A DNA stretch of 64,000 nt from JABWBH01 sp964526695 (GTDB lineage Bacteria; Planctomycetota; Phycisphaerae; UBA1845): the NCBI GenBank assembly GCA_964526695.1, contig CAZGJA010000027.1:11623-75622 (forward strand), written 5' to 3'. Below the pieces are notes generated by a model that searched no databases, had not been told where the DNA came from, and saw nothing but the letters and a program-made list of their open reading frames with translations. This document shows positions 15,954 through 24,900 of this stretch, in pieces. The translations under genes and the position numbers were made by a program. The stretch's first letter is position 1, and the number at the start of each line of letters is the position of its first letter.

Positions 15954-17777
15954 ATGATGCAGCCTATCCCATTGCCCGACGGGTACCCTTCGTGGGCGAA
16001 TGAACTCGCCGAGCGTTATTTCGCGGGCACGGCGGCGCTTTTCATTCTGCATGGGAACGTCCACGATCTGGTGTGCATCCGGTCCGGAGCCGGATCGAGC
16101 TACGGTCGTCTGGCGGATTTCCTCGCCACGAAGATCTTCGGCGAGTGGGACATCGTGGTGCACTATGACTTGGCCAACGGGCTTCGGCCAAGGTGCGGAA
16201 ACGATTCGCAGCGCCTGCACGGAATGATGCAACACCTGGCGGGTCGCCTGGGCGAGGTCAGCGCCTGGCCGCGCGATCCCGAGGGGGCCACGCTGGCGCT
16301 CGACCGGCTGATCGAGCGCAATTTGCTCGCCGAGGATCCCGCGGCACGCAAGAGCATCGCGATCATTCTGGACTACGCCCAGCACCTGGTGCCGGCCGGC
16401 GAGTTGGCGACGCAATCGCGAAACACCGGCACCCACCTGGTTCGCCTGCTGGGGTGGGCGCAGAACCCGTACATGAAGCGGATCAACACCGCGGTGTGCC
16501 TGATCGCGGACAAGCTGGCGGAATTGAACACGAGGCTTGTGCAGAGTCCTCACGTGGCCGCGGTGGAAGTGCCCATGCCCGGCGCCGGTGAGCGAGCGGA
16601 ATACATCCGATGGGCCACGTCCTCCGAGAACTCCCTGCGCGCGGACATGCGTGGCGAGGCCGCCGCACCTCCGTCGGTGGAAGGGAATGCGGGCCCAGGC
16701 AAGCCGCGGGACGATGCGGTGTTGGCGCCGGAGGCGCTCGTCGCCTTGTCCACCGGTCTGACGCTGGTGAGCCTGAACATCGTCCTCGCCCAGGCCCGGA
16801 GGAGCGGCGCCGGGGTCGATCCCACGCGGTTCGCCCGCTTGAAGAAGTCGATGATTGAGCGCCAGTGTCAGGGCTTGTTGGAGTTCGTGGAACCCGCGCA
16901 CACCCTGGACATGGTCGTGGGCCACACCGCGGCCGTGCGACGCCTGCGGCAGGATGCGGCGCTGATTGCCCGGGGTCTTCTGGATGCGGCGCCGATGGGT
17001 TACCTTATCACCGGACCCATCGGCACCGGTAAGACGTTTCTGGCCGAGTGTTATGCGGGGTCGATCGGCATCCCCTGTGTCAAGTTGCGGAACTTTCGCT
17101 CCAAGTACGTGGGGGAAACGGAGGGCAATCTGGAGCACCTCCTGACGACCCTGCGGTCGCTGGGTCCGGTGGTGGTGATCATTGACGAGGCGGACGCGGC
17201 TCTCGGGACGCGATCGGCTGAGGGGGATTCGGGCACGTCGAGCCGCGTGTTCGCGATGATCGCGGGCCAGATGGGGGATACCGCCTTTCGAGGAAGGATC
17301 GTCTGGATGCTGCTGACGAGCCGGCCGGATCTTCTGCCCATTGACCTGAAACGACAGGGGCGGGCCGAGGTGCATATTCCGCTATTCTACCCCCAGGATG
17401 AAGACGAGGCCCGGCAGATGTTCGTGACCATGGGTCGCAAGAACAAGGTGAAGGTTCCGATCGAACTCGTGCCAGGCGGCGCGGTGGAACGGTCTTTGAG
17501 CGGCGCCGACATCGAGAGCGTTGTTCTGGCGGCGAAGCGGAGCATGATCTCTGAGGGTCGGAAGGAGCTGTCCGCGGCGGACTTGTCCGGCGCGATGACG
17601 GATTTTATCCCTGCCGCGCAAGGTCTGGAAAAGGAACTCCAGTCGCTGGCTTCCGTTTTGGAATGCACACAATTGACGTTGCTGCCGCCGGAGTGGAGAG
17701 AACGCGTCGCCGCGACGAACGGCCGCACCGAGCTCGCAGAGCGAGCCGCGAGGATTCGCAACCTGATCGAGGAGTGA
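15954..17777 (+). CDS. AAA+ ATPase (Vps4/Ycf46-like) of the PspA cluster
   Basis: 607 residues. The C-terminal half is a classical AAA module: Walker A GPIGTGKT (about 353-360), pore-loop region KLRNFRSKYVGETEGN, Walker B VVVIIDEADA (about 405-413), sensor region IVWMLLTSRPDLLPIDL, and a C-terminal helical part with GADIESVVLAAKR. The N-terminal half (FILHGNVHDLV, AIILDYAQHL) looks like a second, degenerate ATPase-like fold without a P-loop, as in Ycf46-type proteins. It probably remodels PspA polymers or cluster partners. Two adjacent ATGs (15954, 15957) are possible starts. It ends 6 nt before the next gene. Confidence 0.82.
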   Translation: MMQPIPLPDGYPSWANELAERYFAGTAALFILHGNVHDLVCIRSGAGSSYGRLADFLATKIFGEWDIVVHYDLANGLRPRCGNDSQRLHGMMQHLAGRLGEVSAWPRDPEGATLALDRLIERNLLAEDPAARKSIAIILDYAQHLVPAGELATQSRNTGTHLVRLLGWAQNPYMKRINTAVCLIADKLAELNTRLVQSPHVAAVEVPMPGAGERAEYIRWATSSENSLRADMRGEAAAPPSVEGNAGPGKPRDDAVLAPEALVALSTGLTLVSLNIVLAQARRSGAGVDPTRFARLKKSMIERQCQGLLEFVEPAHTLDMVVGHTAAVRRLRQDAALIARGLLDAAPMGYLITGPIGTGKTFLAECYAGSIGIPCVKLRNFRSKYVGETEGNLEHLLTTLRSLGPVVVIIDEADAALGTRSAEGDSGTSSRVFAMIAGQMGDTAFRGRIVWMLLTSRPDLLPIDLKRQGRAEVHIPLFYPQDEDEARQMFVTMGRKNKVKVPIELVPGGAVERSLSGADIESVVLAAKRSMISEGRKELSAADLSGAMTDFIPAAQGLEKELQSLASVLECTQLTLLPPEWRERVAATNGRTELAERAARIRNLIEE

Positions 17778-17783
17778 GCACCC

Positions 17784-18209
17784 ATGCCAAAGGCAAAGAA
17801 GACGAAGAAGTCCAGCCGGAAGGCTTCGACCCGGAAACCGGCGACGACCGCTCGACCGGGACGAGGCCAAGCGGCAAAGAAGGCGCCGCAAACGCGTGGA
17901 CCTTCCCGAAAATCAGGGGCCGCGCGGATCAGTTGGCTCAACGAACGCACGCAGTTGCCGCAGATTGAAACGCGAGCCCGTCAACTCAAGTCGTTCATGG
18001 CTGCGCTGGCGGACAGGATCGTGGATGAGCGTGAGCTTCACGACCAGCAGCGGCGGCTGGTGACGTTGATGAAAGAGATCGAACCGCAACTCAATGACGC
18101 GCTGCATGCCCGGGTATCGGAACTTCTCTGCGAAATGACCGCGTATGACCTGATGCAAGTTCTGCATTCGCTGCACCAGTCGCGTCCGACGAGCCGATTC
18201 CGCGGTTGA
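17784..18209 (+). CDS. Lys/Arg-rich N-terminus protein of the PspA cluster
   Basis: 141 residues. Residues 1-45 are low-complexity and strongly basic (MPKAKKTKKSSRKASTRKPA), resembling histone H1-like tails. Residues ~60-135 form a helical domain (ETRARQLKSFMAALADRIV, QQRRLVTLMKEIEPQLND). No known family is recognised. It starts 6 nt after the AAA+ stop, so it is very likely translated with it. It may be an adaptor for the ATPase, or bind membranes or nucleic acid through the basic tail. Confidence 0.6.
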   Translation: MPKAKKTKKSSRKASTRKPATTARPGRGQAAKKAPQTRGPSRKSGAARISWLNERTQLPQIETRARQLKSFMAALADRIVDERELHDQQRRLVTLMKEIEPQLNDALHARVSELLCEMTAYDLMQVLHSLHQSRPTSRFRG

Positions 18210-18245
18210 GCGCGACGGCGGACGCGAGGAACCCAAGAGGCGACC

Positions 18246-19058
18246 ATGACGACCCTCAGACAAAACCAGGTTGCGCGGACGTGCGGAATGGGGATTATGC
18301 TCGCCCTCGCGCTGGCGCTCTCCGCGTGCGACGAGGGATCGTCGAGATCCCCCGACGGAGGAGGGAATCCCAAAGGAACGGCGGCCGGAGCGGATCGCGT
18401 CAAAGACCAAGCCGTGGCGGAGCGGATCGCCCTGCCCCACGTGGATCAGCGATTGTGCACGGCGGTGGCGATTCTCGTGGACACCTCGGGCAGCATGGCC
18501 CAGCCCGTGCGCGACGCCGCGGGCAGGGAGCGACCTAAACACCAGATCGCGCGCGATGCCCTGCGACGCATTGTGGACTACAGCGCGGACTGGCTGCCGA
18601 AGCATCCGGATCGCGTTCTGCAGCTCGGGCTGTACAACTTCAGCAGTTCGTCGTCGCCGGTTCTGGCGATGGACGTCTTCGATGCTCCCAAGGCGGGCCA
18701 GGCGATCGACCGCCTCCCCGCTCCGGCGGGCGGGACGGCGATCGGCACGGCGCTCCAATCCGGGTTCGAGGCTCTGTACGCCAGCGGCTGCGTGCGCAAG
18801 TACGTGATCTGCATCACCGACGGCGAAAACACATCGGGAGAGCCGCCGGATCGCATGGCGCGGCGCCTCTTTGAGCAGACAGGCGGAGAAGTGGAGATTC
18901 ACTTCATTGCCTTTGACGTTGCGGCGGAACAGTTCGCCTTCTTGAAAAAGGTGAATGGGTTCGTGGCGGGCGCCGCCGACGGCGCGCAACTTCAAGATCG
19001 CCTGGCCGACATTTACGAAAAGCGGATTCTGGCGGAGGCGATGGCCGAGGGGCCCTGA
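18246..19058 (+). CDS. VWA-domain lipoprotein
   Basis: 270 residues. A lipoprotein signal ends in LALALSAC (lipobox LSAC, Cys ~29), so the protein is anchored in a membrane facing the periplasm. Residues ~70-260 form a von Willebrand factor A domain with the MIDAS start AILVDTSGSMAQ (DxSxS), a TAIGTALQSGFEAL segment carrying the MIDAS Thr, and ICITDGENTSGEPP carrying the third metal ligand. VWA domains mediate metal-dependent protein binding and often partner AAA+ ATPases. Here the two are separated by one gene, but the VWA protein is exported. Confidence 0.82.
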   Translation: MTTLRQNQVARTCGMGIMLALALALSACDEGSSRSPDGGGNPKGTAAGADRVKDQAVAERIALPHVDQRLCTAVAILVDTSGSMAQPVRDAAGRERPKHQIARDALRRIVDYSADWLPKHPDRVLQLGLYNFSSSSSPVLAMDVFDAPKAGQAIDRLPAPAGGTAIGTALQSGFEALYASGCVRKYVICITDGENTSGEPPDRMARRLFEQTGGEVEIHFIAFDVAAEQFAFLKKVNGFVAGAADGAQLQDRLADIYEKRILAEAMAEGP

Positions 19059-19167
19059 TCGGGCCGGCGTGAGTGTGACGATTGCTGCACGGCGGCGCGC
19101 ATCTTCGCATCGCGTTGTGCACTCGGAAGCTTCAGTGACGACCGGAGAACCGGTCTCGGAGGTCAAC

Positions 19168-20946
19168 ATGGCGGCGGGACAACCCAAGGCGGCGTTCTAC
19201 GTGGTTTTGGCGCTGGTGGTCGTCGGGCTCATCGGCTTCGCGGCATACCGGGCGGACATCTTTGCACCGAAAGGCGGACCCCAGGCTCCTGAGCCCGATG
19301 GAACCGCGAAGTCCGCTTCGACGCAGAATCCGCCCGGCAAGGAACTCGGCGGGACTGAGAGCGGAGCGGAGGCCGCCGACGCCGGAAGCGTGACGACGGT
19401 GAAGGAATACAAGTTCCGCCCCGCCGAGCGGCTTCCCGAGGTGAAAGGCATCTCCGCCTACAAACCTCTCCAGGACCAGACGGTGCGATTTGCGCTCAAC
19501 GTCTGGGCCGGCTGGGGACCGATCATCCTGGCGAACAACGGCTTCAAGGCCGGGCAGATCTGGAGGACGCCCGACGGGGAGGATTTCAAAGTCGAGCTGG
19601 TGCTGATCGACAACCCCGTGGCGATGCGCGACGCCTATGCTTCCGGCGACCTCCACATCGGCTGGGCGACGCTGGACATGGTGCCGCTTTTCCTGGAGGG
19701 CTTCGTCGATGCGGCGGGCAAACCCCGAGACAGCCGCGTGATGCCGCGGATCTTCCAGCAGGTGGACTGGTCGTGCGGCGGCGACGGCGTGGTGGTGCGC
19801 GAGGGAATCAAGACCGTCGCTGATCTGCGCGGCAAGAAGATCGCGCTGGCGCAGAATTCGCCTTCTCATTATTTCGCGCTCAACATGTTGATCGCGGGAG
19901 GCGTGCAACCTTCCGAGGTGCAGATGGTGTTCACCGAGGACGCCTTCCAGGCGGCGGCGGCGTTCAATGCCCAGAAGGACATCGCGGCGGCGGTGACGTG
20001 GGCCCCGGACATCTATAACCTTGAGAAGGTGAAGGGGAACCGGATGCTGGTCACGACGGCGACCGCCAACAAGCTCATCGCCGACGTGTGGTTTGCCCGT
20101 GCCGACTTCGCCAAGGACCATCCGGGCATCATCGAGGCCCTGGTGCGCGGGATCCTCGACGCGACCGAGAGCCTCAAGGACGAGAACCGGCGGAAGACCT
20201 GCGCCGAATTGATGTCGGCGGGATTCAACATCCCCGCCAGCGAGACGCTCGCGATGTTCGGCGATGCGCACAACACCAACTGGGCCGAGAACTACCAGTT
20301 CTTCCAGAACCAGAACAACCCGGCGAATTTCGAGCGCGTCTGGAACCAGTCGTACTACCTGTATCGGCGCATCGCGGCCATCACGCACCCCCCCGTGCCC
20401 TTCGATCAGGTGATGGACTTCTCGGTGATCGAGAAGCTGGGGAAGGACTCGAAGTACAGCTCGCAAAAAGACGAGTACCAGATGCAGTTCGCGCCTGCCA
20501 CGGTGAGCGAAATCCGCGGGGAGTCGGAGATCCTGACCAACACGGTGTTCATCCACTTCTTTCCCAACAGTTGGGATCTTCAAAAGAAAATCACGCGGCA
20601 GAAAGACGGCAAGGACGCGGAAGAGTTGTACGATCCGAGCGTCGATTTCGTGCTCGAGGACATTGCCAAGCTCGTGGGCCAATTCGGCGCCGCACGGATT
20701 ATCATTGAAGGGCACACCGACAGCTCCATGAAGCAGCAGGTCACGCCCAGCCTCGTCAAGGAGCTGTCGTTGAACCGCGCCAACGCGGTCAAGGAAGCCC
20801 TGGTGAGGAAGTACGGCCTGAATCCGAACCAGTTCGCCGTCGAGGGACTTGGCTGGGACCGCCCCGCCGACTCGGCGGACCCCCTCAATCACACCAAGAA
20901 CCGCCGCGTCGAGGTGAAAGTTTATCCGGCGGAACAGTCGCCGTGA
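19168..20946 (+). CDS. Fusion of ABC-transporter substrate-binding domain and OmpA domain
   Basis: 592 residues. The ATG at 19168 follows a GGAGGTCAAC site. One N-terminal membrane helix (about 8-26) is followed by a Pro/Ser linker. Residues ~100-440 are an NMT1/TauA-like substrate-binding fold (LNVWAGWGPIILANNGF, DLHIGWATLDMVPLF, TVADLRGKKIALAQNSPSHY, AAVTWAPDIYNL). Residues ~480-590 are an OmpA/MotB-type peptidoglycan-binding domain (IIIEGHTDSSMK, LSLNRANAVKEAL, FAVEGLGWDRP, NRRVEVKVYP). The protein thus ties a solute sensor to the cell wall. It is followed by its permease and ATPase. The substrate cannot be read from sequence. Confidence 0.87.
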   Translation: MAAGQPKAAFYVVLALVVVGLIGFAAYRADIFAPKGGPQAPEPDGTAKSASTQNPPGKELGGTESGAEAADAGSVTTVKEYKFRPAERLPEVKGISAYKPLQDQTVRFALNVWAGWGPIILANNGFKAGQIWRTPDGEDFKVELVLIDNPVAMRDAYASGDLHIGWATLDMVPLFLEGFVDAAGKPRDSRVMPRIFQQVDWSCGGDGVVVREGIKTVADLRGKKIALAQNSPSHYFALNMLIAGGVQPSEVQMVFTEDAFQAAAAFNAQKDIAAAVTWAPDIYNLEKVKGNRMLVTTATANKLIADVWFARADFAKDHPGIIEALVRGILDATESLKDENRRKTCAELMSAGFNIPASETLAMFGDAHNTNWAENYQFFQNQNNPANFERVWNQSYYLYRRIAAITHPPVPFDQVMDFSVIEKLGKDSKYSSQKDEYQMQFAPATVSEIRGESEILTNTVFIHFFPNSWDLQKKITRQKDGKDAEELYDPSVDFVLEDIAKLVGQFGAARIIIEGHTDSSMKQQVTPSLVKELSLNRANAVKEALVRKYGLNPNQFAVEGLGWDRPADSADPLNHTKNRRVEVKVYPAEQSP

Positions 20947-21014
20947 CTCTGAAACGTCGCACGGAAGGGGCGTGAAGGTGTTTCCACGACACGTCGCAAC
21001 CAGGAGGATCGCGC

Positions 21015-22142
21015 TTGCCATCGCCTGATGCCGGCTTCCAATTGAATCCGCAGACGCCGGCGACCGTCGATTCAGGCGGCGGTGGAGTTCCCGCTCCTTC
21101 GGACGCGACAAGGGCGCCGACGCGCGAGAACGGCGGGGCGACTCTTCCGGGCGACGCGGTTCCGCCTTCGGCGCTGCGCGGGGTCCGCCGCCGAGTCCGC
21201 AACGGCGGATGGTGGGTTCTGCGCGCCCCTGCCCCGAAGAGTCACGTCATAACGCTGGCGATGCTGTGCGTGGGCGTATGCCTGGGTCTGTGGTGGTGGG
21301 TCACGCGCGGCGCTGCGGAGGAGCGTGTTCTCGGGCCCACGGTGCTGCCCAGCCCCGCGGAGACGATGGGAACCTTCCACAGCCTTTGGTTCGACCGGGC
21401 CCTGACGCGCAACACGCTGGTCACGCTGCGTCGCGTGTCCGTCGGGTTTGGTCTGGCCGCAATGGTTGGCGTGCCGCTGGGCATCTTGTGCGGATGTTTC
21501 AGCCGTATCGCCGCATTCTGTCTGCCTTTGACGATCTTCGGTCGCAATATCCCCGTCGCCGCGTTGATCCCGCTGACGTTCTCGCTCTTCGGCATCGGCG
21601 AGCTTCAAAAGGCGATGTTCATTTTCATCGCCTGCGTGGCGTTCGTGGTATCGGACACGGCCTGTGCGATCGGCGAAATCGGCAGCCAGTACATCGACAC
21701 CGCGTACACCCTGGGCGCGAAGCGCCGGCAAATCGTGCTCAGAATCCTCGTGCCGCTCGCGATGCCCGGCGTGTTCAACTCGCTTCGCGTGCTCTTTGGT
21801 CTCGCCTTCGGCTACATCATGCTCGCCGAGGTCGTGAAGTTCGCCGGGGAGGCCGGCGGGCTTGGAGACATCATCATCACTTCACAGCGTCGCAACCAGC
21901 GCGAGCACGTGCTTCTCGTGTTGTTGATCATCCCGCTCGTGGCCTTGGCCATTGACCGGATTCTCTTCTTCGTCCAGCGGCAGTTCTTCCCGCACCGCTA
22001 CGGGGGTTCCGGGTGGCTTCGCCGCGGCCTACGATTCTTCCTGAACGCCTGCGAAGACGGGAAACGACTCATCTGGCGACCGGCTGCGGCGCCGGAACGC
22101 ATCTCGCGCCACGCCGGGGCGGATACGAGGAGCAGGGCATGA
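21015..22142 (+). CDS. ABC transporter permease (TauC/SsuC type)
   Basis: 375 residues. The start is TTG at 21015, supported by AGGAGG 7 nt upstream; no ATG fits as well. A ~75-residue Pro/Gly-rich cytoplasmic extension precedes about six membrane helices. The binding-protein-dependent transport (BPD_transp_1) core is clear: LPSPAETMGTF, TLRRVSVGFGLAAMVGVPLG, and the EAA-like loop YIDTAYTLGAKRRQIVLRILVP that contacts the ATPase. It matches nitrate/sulfonate/taurine-type permeases. It pairs with the substrate-binding/OmpA protein upstream and overlaps the ATPase gene by ATGA. Confidence 0.88.
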   Translation: MPSPDAGFQLNPQTPATVDSGGGGVPAPSDATRAPTRENGGATLPGDAVPPSALRGVRRRVRNGGWWVLRAPAPKSHVITLAMLCVGVCLGLWWWVTRGAAEERVLGPTVLPSPAETMGTFHSLWFDRALTRNTLVTLRRVSVGFGLAAMVGVPLGILCGCFSRIAAFCLPLTIFGRNIPVAALIPLTFSLFGIGELQKAMFIFIACVAFVVSDTACAIGEIGSQYIDTAYTLGAKRRQIVLRILVPLAMPGVFNSLRVLFGLAFGYIMLAEVVKFAGEAGGLGDIIITSQRRNQREHVLLVLLIIPLVALAIDRILFFVQRQFFPHRYGGSGWLRRGLRFFLNACEDGKRLIWRPAAAPERISRHAGADTRSRA

Positions 22143-23035
22143 GCGGCACACCCGCCGCATCCGCCTGCGGCGCCTCGACCGAACCGGTGGGCATGGGCCA
22201 TGTGCTCGAACGGGTTCGCGCGCCGCAGGAAATCGCCCCGCCGAAAATCGTCGAGTTTCGCGGCGTCACCAAGACGTACAACCCGGGACGCCGCGACGAG
22301 TACACGGCCATCAAGGACGTTACGTTTGTGGTCGCCGATCTTCCCGCGCGGGGCGAGTTCGTCTGCGTACTCGGACCCAGCGGCTGTGGGAAGAGCACTA
22401 TCCTCCGGATGATCGCCGGGCTGGCGCCGCAGCATCCGGCCACCCGCGGCGAGGTTCTGGTGGGCGGCGAGCCGGTGGAACGGCCGGGCGCCGACCGCGG
22501 GATGGTGTTTCAAGATTACACGAGCTTTGATCATCGCACCGTGCTTGACAACATCGTGTTCGGCCTGGAATGCATGGGCGTCTCTCGCGCGGAGCGCTAT
22601 CAGCTCGGGCGGGAGTGGATTCGGCGGGTGGGGCTGCGTGAGGCTGACGAAAGCAAGTATCCGCATGAGCTTTCCGGCGGCATGAGGCAGCGTGTGGCGA
22701 TCGCGCGGACGCTCGTGCTGCGGCCGCGCATCCTCTTGATGGACGAACCGTTCGGCGCGCTGGATCCGCAGACGCGACTGAACATGCAGGACTTGCTGGT
22801 GGCCTTGTGGCGCGAGGTTGAAGCCACCGTGTTCTTCGTGACCCACTCCCTGGAGGAGGCGGTGTTTCTGGGCGACCGGGTGTACATCATGAGCAACGCG
22901 CCGGGGACGATCACCCGCGAATTGGAGATCGAACCGGCGGACCGGCCTGCCCGGGCGATGCAGCGTGAAGCGCGGTTTCAGGAAACGGTGGCCTACATCC
23001 GCGACCTGATCAGCCCGATGGGAGAAGGGAAGTGA
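22139..23035 (+). CDS. ABC transporter ATP-binding protein (TauB/SsuB type)
   Basis: 298 residues. Walker A GPSGCGKS (about 80-87), Q-loop VFQDYTSF, signature LSGGMRQR (about 178-185), Walker B ILLMDEPFGALDP, and switch His FVTHSLEEAVFLGDR are all present. The ATG at 22139 overlaps the permease stop (ATGA), and a longer upstream frame is only the permease in another register. It energises transport by the permease at 21015. The order binding protein, permease, ATPase is complete with one copy of each, so the permease would act as a homodimer. Confidence 0.92.
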   Translation: MSGTPAASACGASTEPVGMGHVLERVRAPQEIAPPKIVEFRGVTKTYNPGRRDEYTAIKDVTFVVADLPARGEFVCVLGPSGCGKSTILRMIAGLAPQHPATRGEVLVGGEPVERPGADRGMVFQDYTSFDHRTVLDNIVFGLECMGVSRAERYQLGREWIRRVGLREADESKYPHELSGGMRQRVAIARTLVLRPRILLMDEPFGALDPQTRLNMQDLLVALWREVEATVFFVTHSLEEAVFLGDRVYIMSNAPGTITRELEIEPADRPARAMQREARFQETVAYIRDLISPMGEGK

Positions 23036-23159
23036 ATCCTCGAATCCGGATGATCGCCCTCGGGAAACCCGGATGACGGCGCGGTCGGAGGCGGATGCCG
23101 GATATCCGCGGAGCCGTTCGGATTGACCTTGACCGGCGCACGCGGGAATCTTGCATGAC

Positions 23160-24068
23160 ATGTTGAAACATCGAGGCGTGTCTCAAACCCATTCCAATCC
23201 GTTGGCCGGGTACTTGAAAGCAGCCTTCACCTATCGGTGGAATCTCCTGGCGTTCTTCGGCGCGTTGGGCTTTGCCGTGCCCAGCGGGCACGGCGATGTG
23301 TGGATCCCGCTCGCCCTGGCGGCGGAGCTGGCGTATCTGGGCGCGCTGACGTCTCATCCGAGGTTTCGTGCGGCGGTTGACGCGCGGCGCGCGCTGGAGG
23401 TCCGTGCTCCCGACGCCGCGGACAGCGGCGAGATGTTGAATCGCATCCTGGCCGGTCTCCCTCCCGCGTCATTGCGGCGCTTCGAGGCGCTGCGTGACCG
23501 GTGCCTTGAACTGCGTCAAATCGCCTTCGAACTTCGCGATCCGGCCCAGGGCGGCGGGGGGCTGCCGCTCGAGGAGCTTCAGCTCACGGGACTGGACCGT
23601 CTGTTGTGGATCTTCCTGCGGCTCCTGTTCACCGAGCATTCGCTGGCGCGCTTCCTCGACCGGACCAGCCCCGATCAGATCCAAAGCGACATCGTGGAGC
23701 TGGAGAATCGGCTGCGCAAAACGCAGGACACGCCGGACAGCGACCAGCGGCAGAGGATCCATCGCGCGTTGGAGGACAGCCTTCAAACGAGCCGCGACCG
23801 CCTCGCCAACTACGAAAAGGCTCGCGCCAATTTCGAGCTGATGCAGCTCGAGATCGAGCGGCTGGAAAACAAGATTCGCGCGCTGAGTGAAATCGCCGTG
23901 AACCGCCATGAACCGGATTTCATTTCGTCGCAGGTGGACCAGACGGCGACGAGCATGGTGCAAACGGAACGCACCATTAACGAGCTGCAGTTTGCAACCG
24001 GTCTGGAAGCCGTCGACGACGTCGTGCCGGAACTGCTCCGCCGAAAAGCGCTGACCGGCAGGCCTTGA
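23160..24068 (+). CDS. Membrane protein with C-terminal coiled coil, end of PspA cluster
   Basis: 302 residues. Two closely spaced membrane segments lie near the N-terminus (FFGALGFAVPSGHGDVWIPLALAAELAYLGAL region, split by a short loop). The remaining ~230 residues are helical, with a coiled coil at about 195-260 (LENRLRKTQDTPDS, QLEIERLENKIRALSE). An in-frame TTG at 23151 is an alternative start. No family recognised. It could be a membrane anchor or docking partner for PspA or the AAA+ ATPase, by position and topology only. Confidence 0.6.
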   Translation: MLKHRGVSQTHSNPLAGYLKAAFTYRWNLLAFFGALGFAVPSGHGDVWIPLALAAELAYLGALTSHPRFRAAVDARRALEVRAPDAADSGEMLNRILAGLPPASLRRFEALRDRCLELRQIAFELRDPAQGGGGLPLEELQLTGLDRLLWIFLRLLFTEHSLARFLDRTSPDQIQSDIVELENRLRKTQDTPDSDQRQRIHRALEDSLQTSRDRLANYEKARANFELMQLEIERLENKIRALSEIAVNRHEPDFISSQVDQTATSMVQTERTINELQFATGLEAVDDVVPELLRRKALTGRP

Positions 24069-24192
24069 GGCGCTGCCTCCGCCGGAACGGACCCTCAAGG
24101 CCGCATCCATTCGTGAACCCAGGCGGCCGATTCCGATCCGCTCATCGCGGGACGTCCGTCGCCCTCCGAACGTCAGCCGCGACGACTGGAGC

Positions 24193-24900
24193 GTGGCCGC
24201 GCAGCTCGCGTTGACCTGCGGCAAACTCGACGTCAATCGGTTCACCTCCGACTCGATTCACGAGCGTTGCATCATCGAGTTGCTCAAACCCGGGAGACGG
24301 ATTCCGCGGACCTTGGCTGAATGGCAGCGGATGCGGATCACCCGAGAGATTCCTTCCCCGAGGCGGGTCATGATGTTCCTGCTCTCGGGAGGCGAAGTCG
24401 CGCGCCGGCACAGCGTCTTGGACCCTATCCTGACGCTGGCCTCTCCGGCCGGGCAGTTGAGCTGGAAAGCCGCCGACGCCCTGCGCGCGAATTTCGCGGA
24501 TTGTCCTCTGGACGAAGAAACCTGCCGGGACATCGCGCTGCGGGTCGTCGAGTGTGCCCGCACCGTGCAAAATACGGCGGCAACCCCACCGGTCGGGCCG
24601 GCGCCCGCAGACTCGGCCGACGCGCTGTTTTCCCTCCAAGCCGGTATCGCACCGAAACCAGGGGTGACTGCCCGTGATTCACAGTGCAGAACTCTTGCTG
24701 TCGGGTGCTGCTCAATCCGACCTTCACGGCAATGCGCAGGCGCGCCTGCAGCAGCAATTCCCGACCGGCATGCGCGCCCAGGTCACGGCCGCACTGGAGC
24801 GAAGCGCAAAGCGCCAGTTGAGCCGGAGCGACTGCAATCTGCTGGCCCGAAATCTCCTGGACGCCGCCCGCGAGATGCAGCGCCGGGGCGAAGCCGGTGA
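24193..24900 (+). CDS. Hypothetical protein, possibly frameshifted
   Basis: The GTG start at 24193 opens a frame of 235 codons. The first ~160 residues look coding (CIIELLKPGRRIPRTLAEW, RVMMFLLSGGEVARR, LDEETCRDIALRVVEC). After about 24680 the translation turns Arg/Pro-rich and loses protein character, while the +1 frame (24674 onward) takes it up. This suggests two overlapping genes or one frameshifted gene. No family recognised. It lies downstream of the PspA cluster but is separated by 124 bp. Confidence 0.4.
   Translation: MAAQLALTCGKLDVNRFTSDSIHERCIIELLKPGRRIPRTLAEWQRMRITREIPSPRRVMMFLLSGGEVARRHSVLDPILTLASPAGQLSWKAADALRANFADCPLDEETCRDIALRVVECARTVQNTAATPPVGPAPADSADALFSLQAGIAPKPGVTARDSQCRTLAVGCCSIRPSRQCAGAPAAAIPDRHARPGHGRTGAKRKAPVEPERLQSAGPKSPGRRPRDAAPGRSR

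Noticed and set aside
15819..17375. Long minus-strand open frame of 518 codons
   Set aside because: Antisense to the AAA+ ATPase, with no protein motifs and no ribosome-binding site.
19132..21111. Long minus-strand open frame of 659 codons
   Set aside because: It is the complement of the substrate-binding/OmpA gene. Its translation is His/Arg/Asp-rich and matches nothing, a common artefact in GC-rich DNA.
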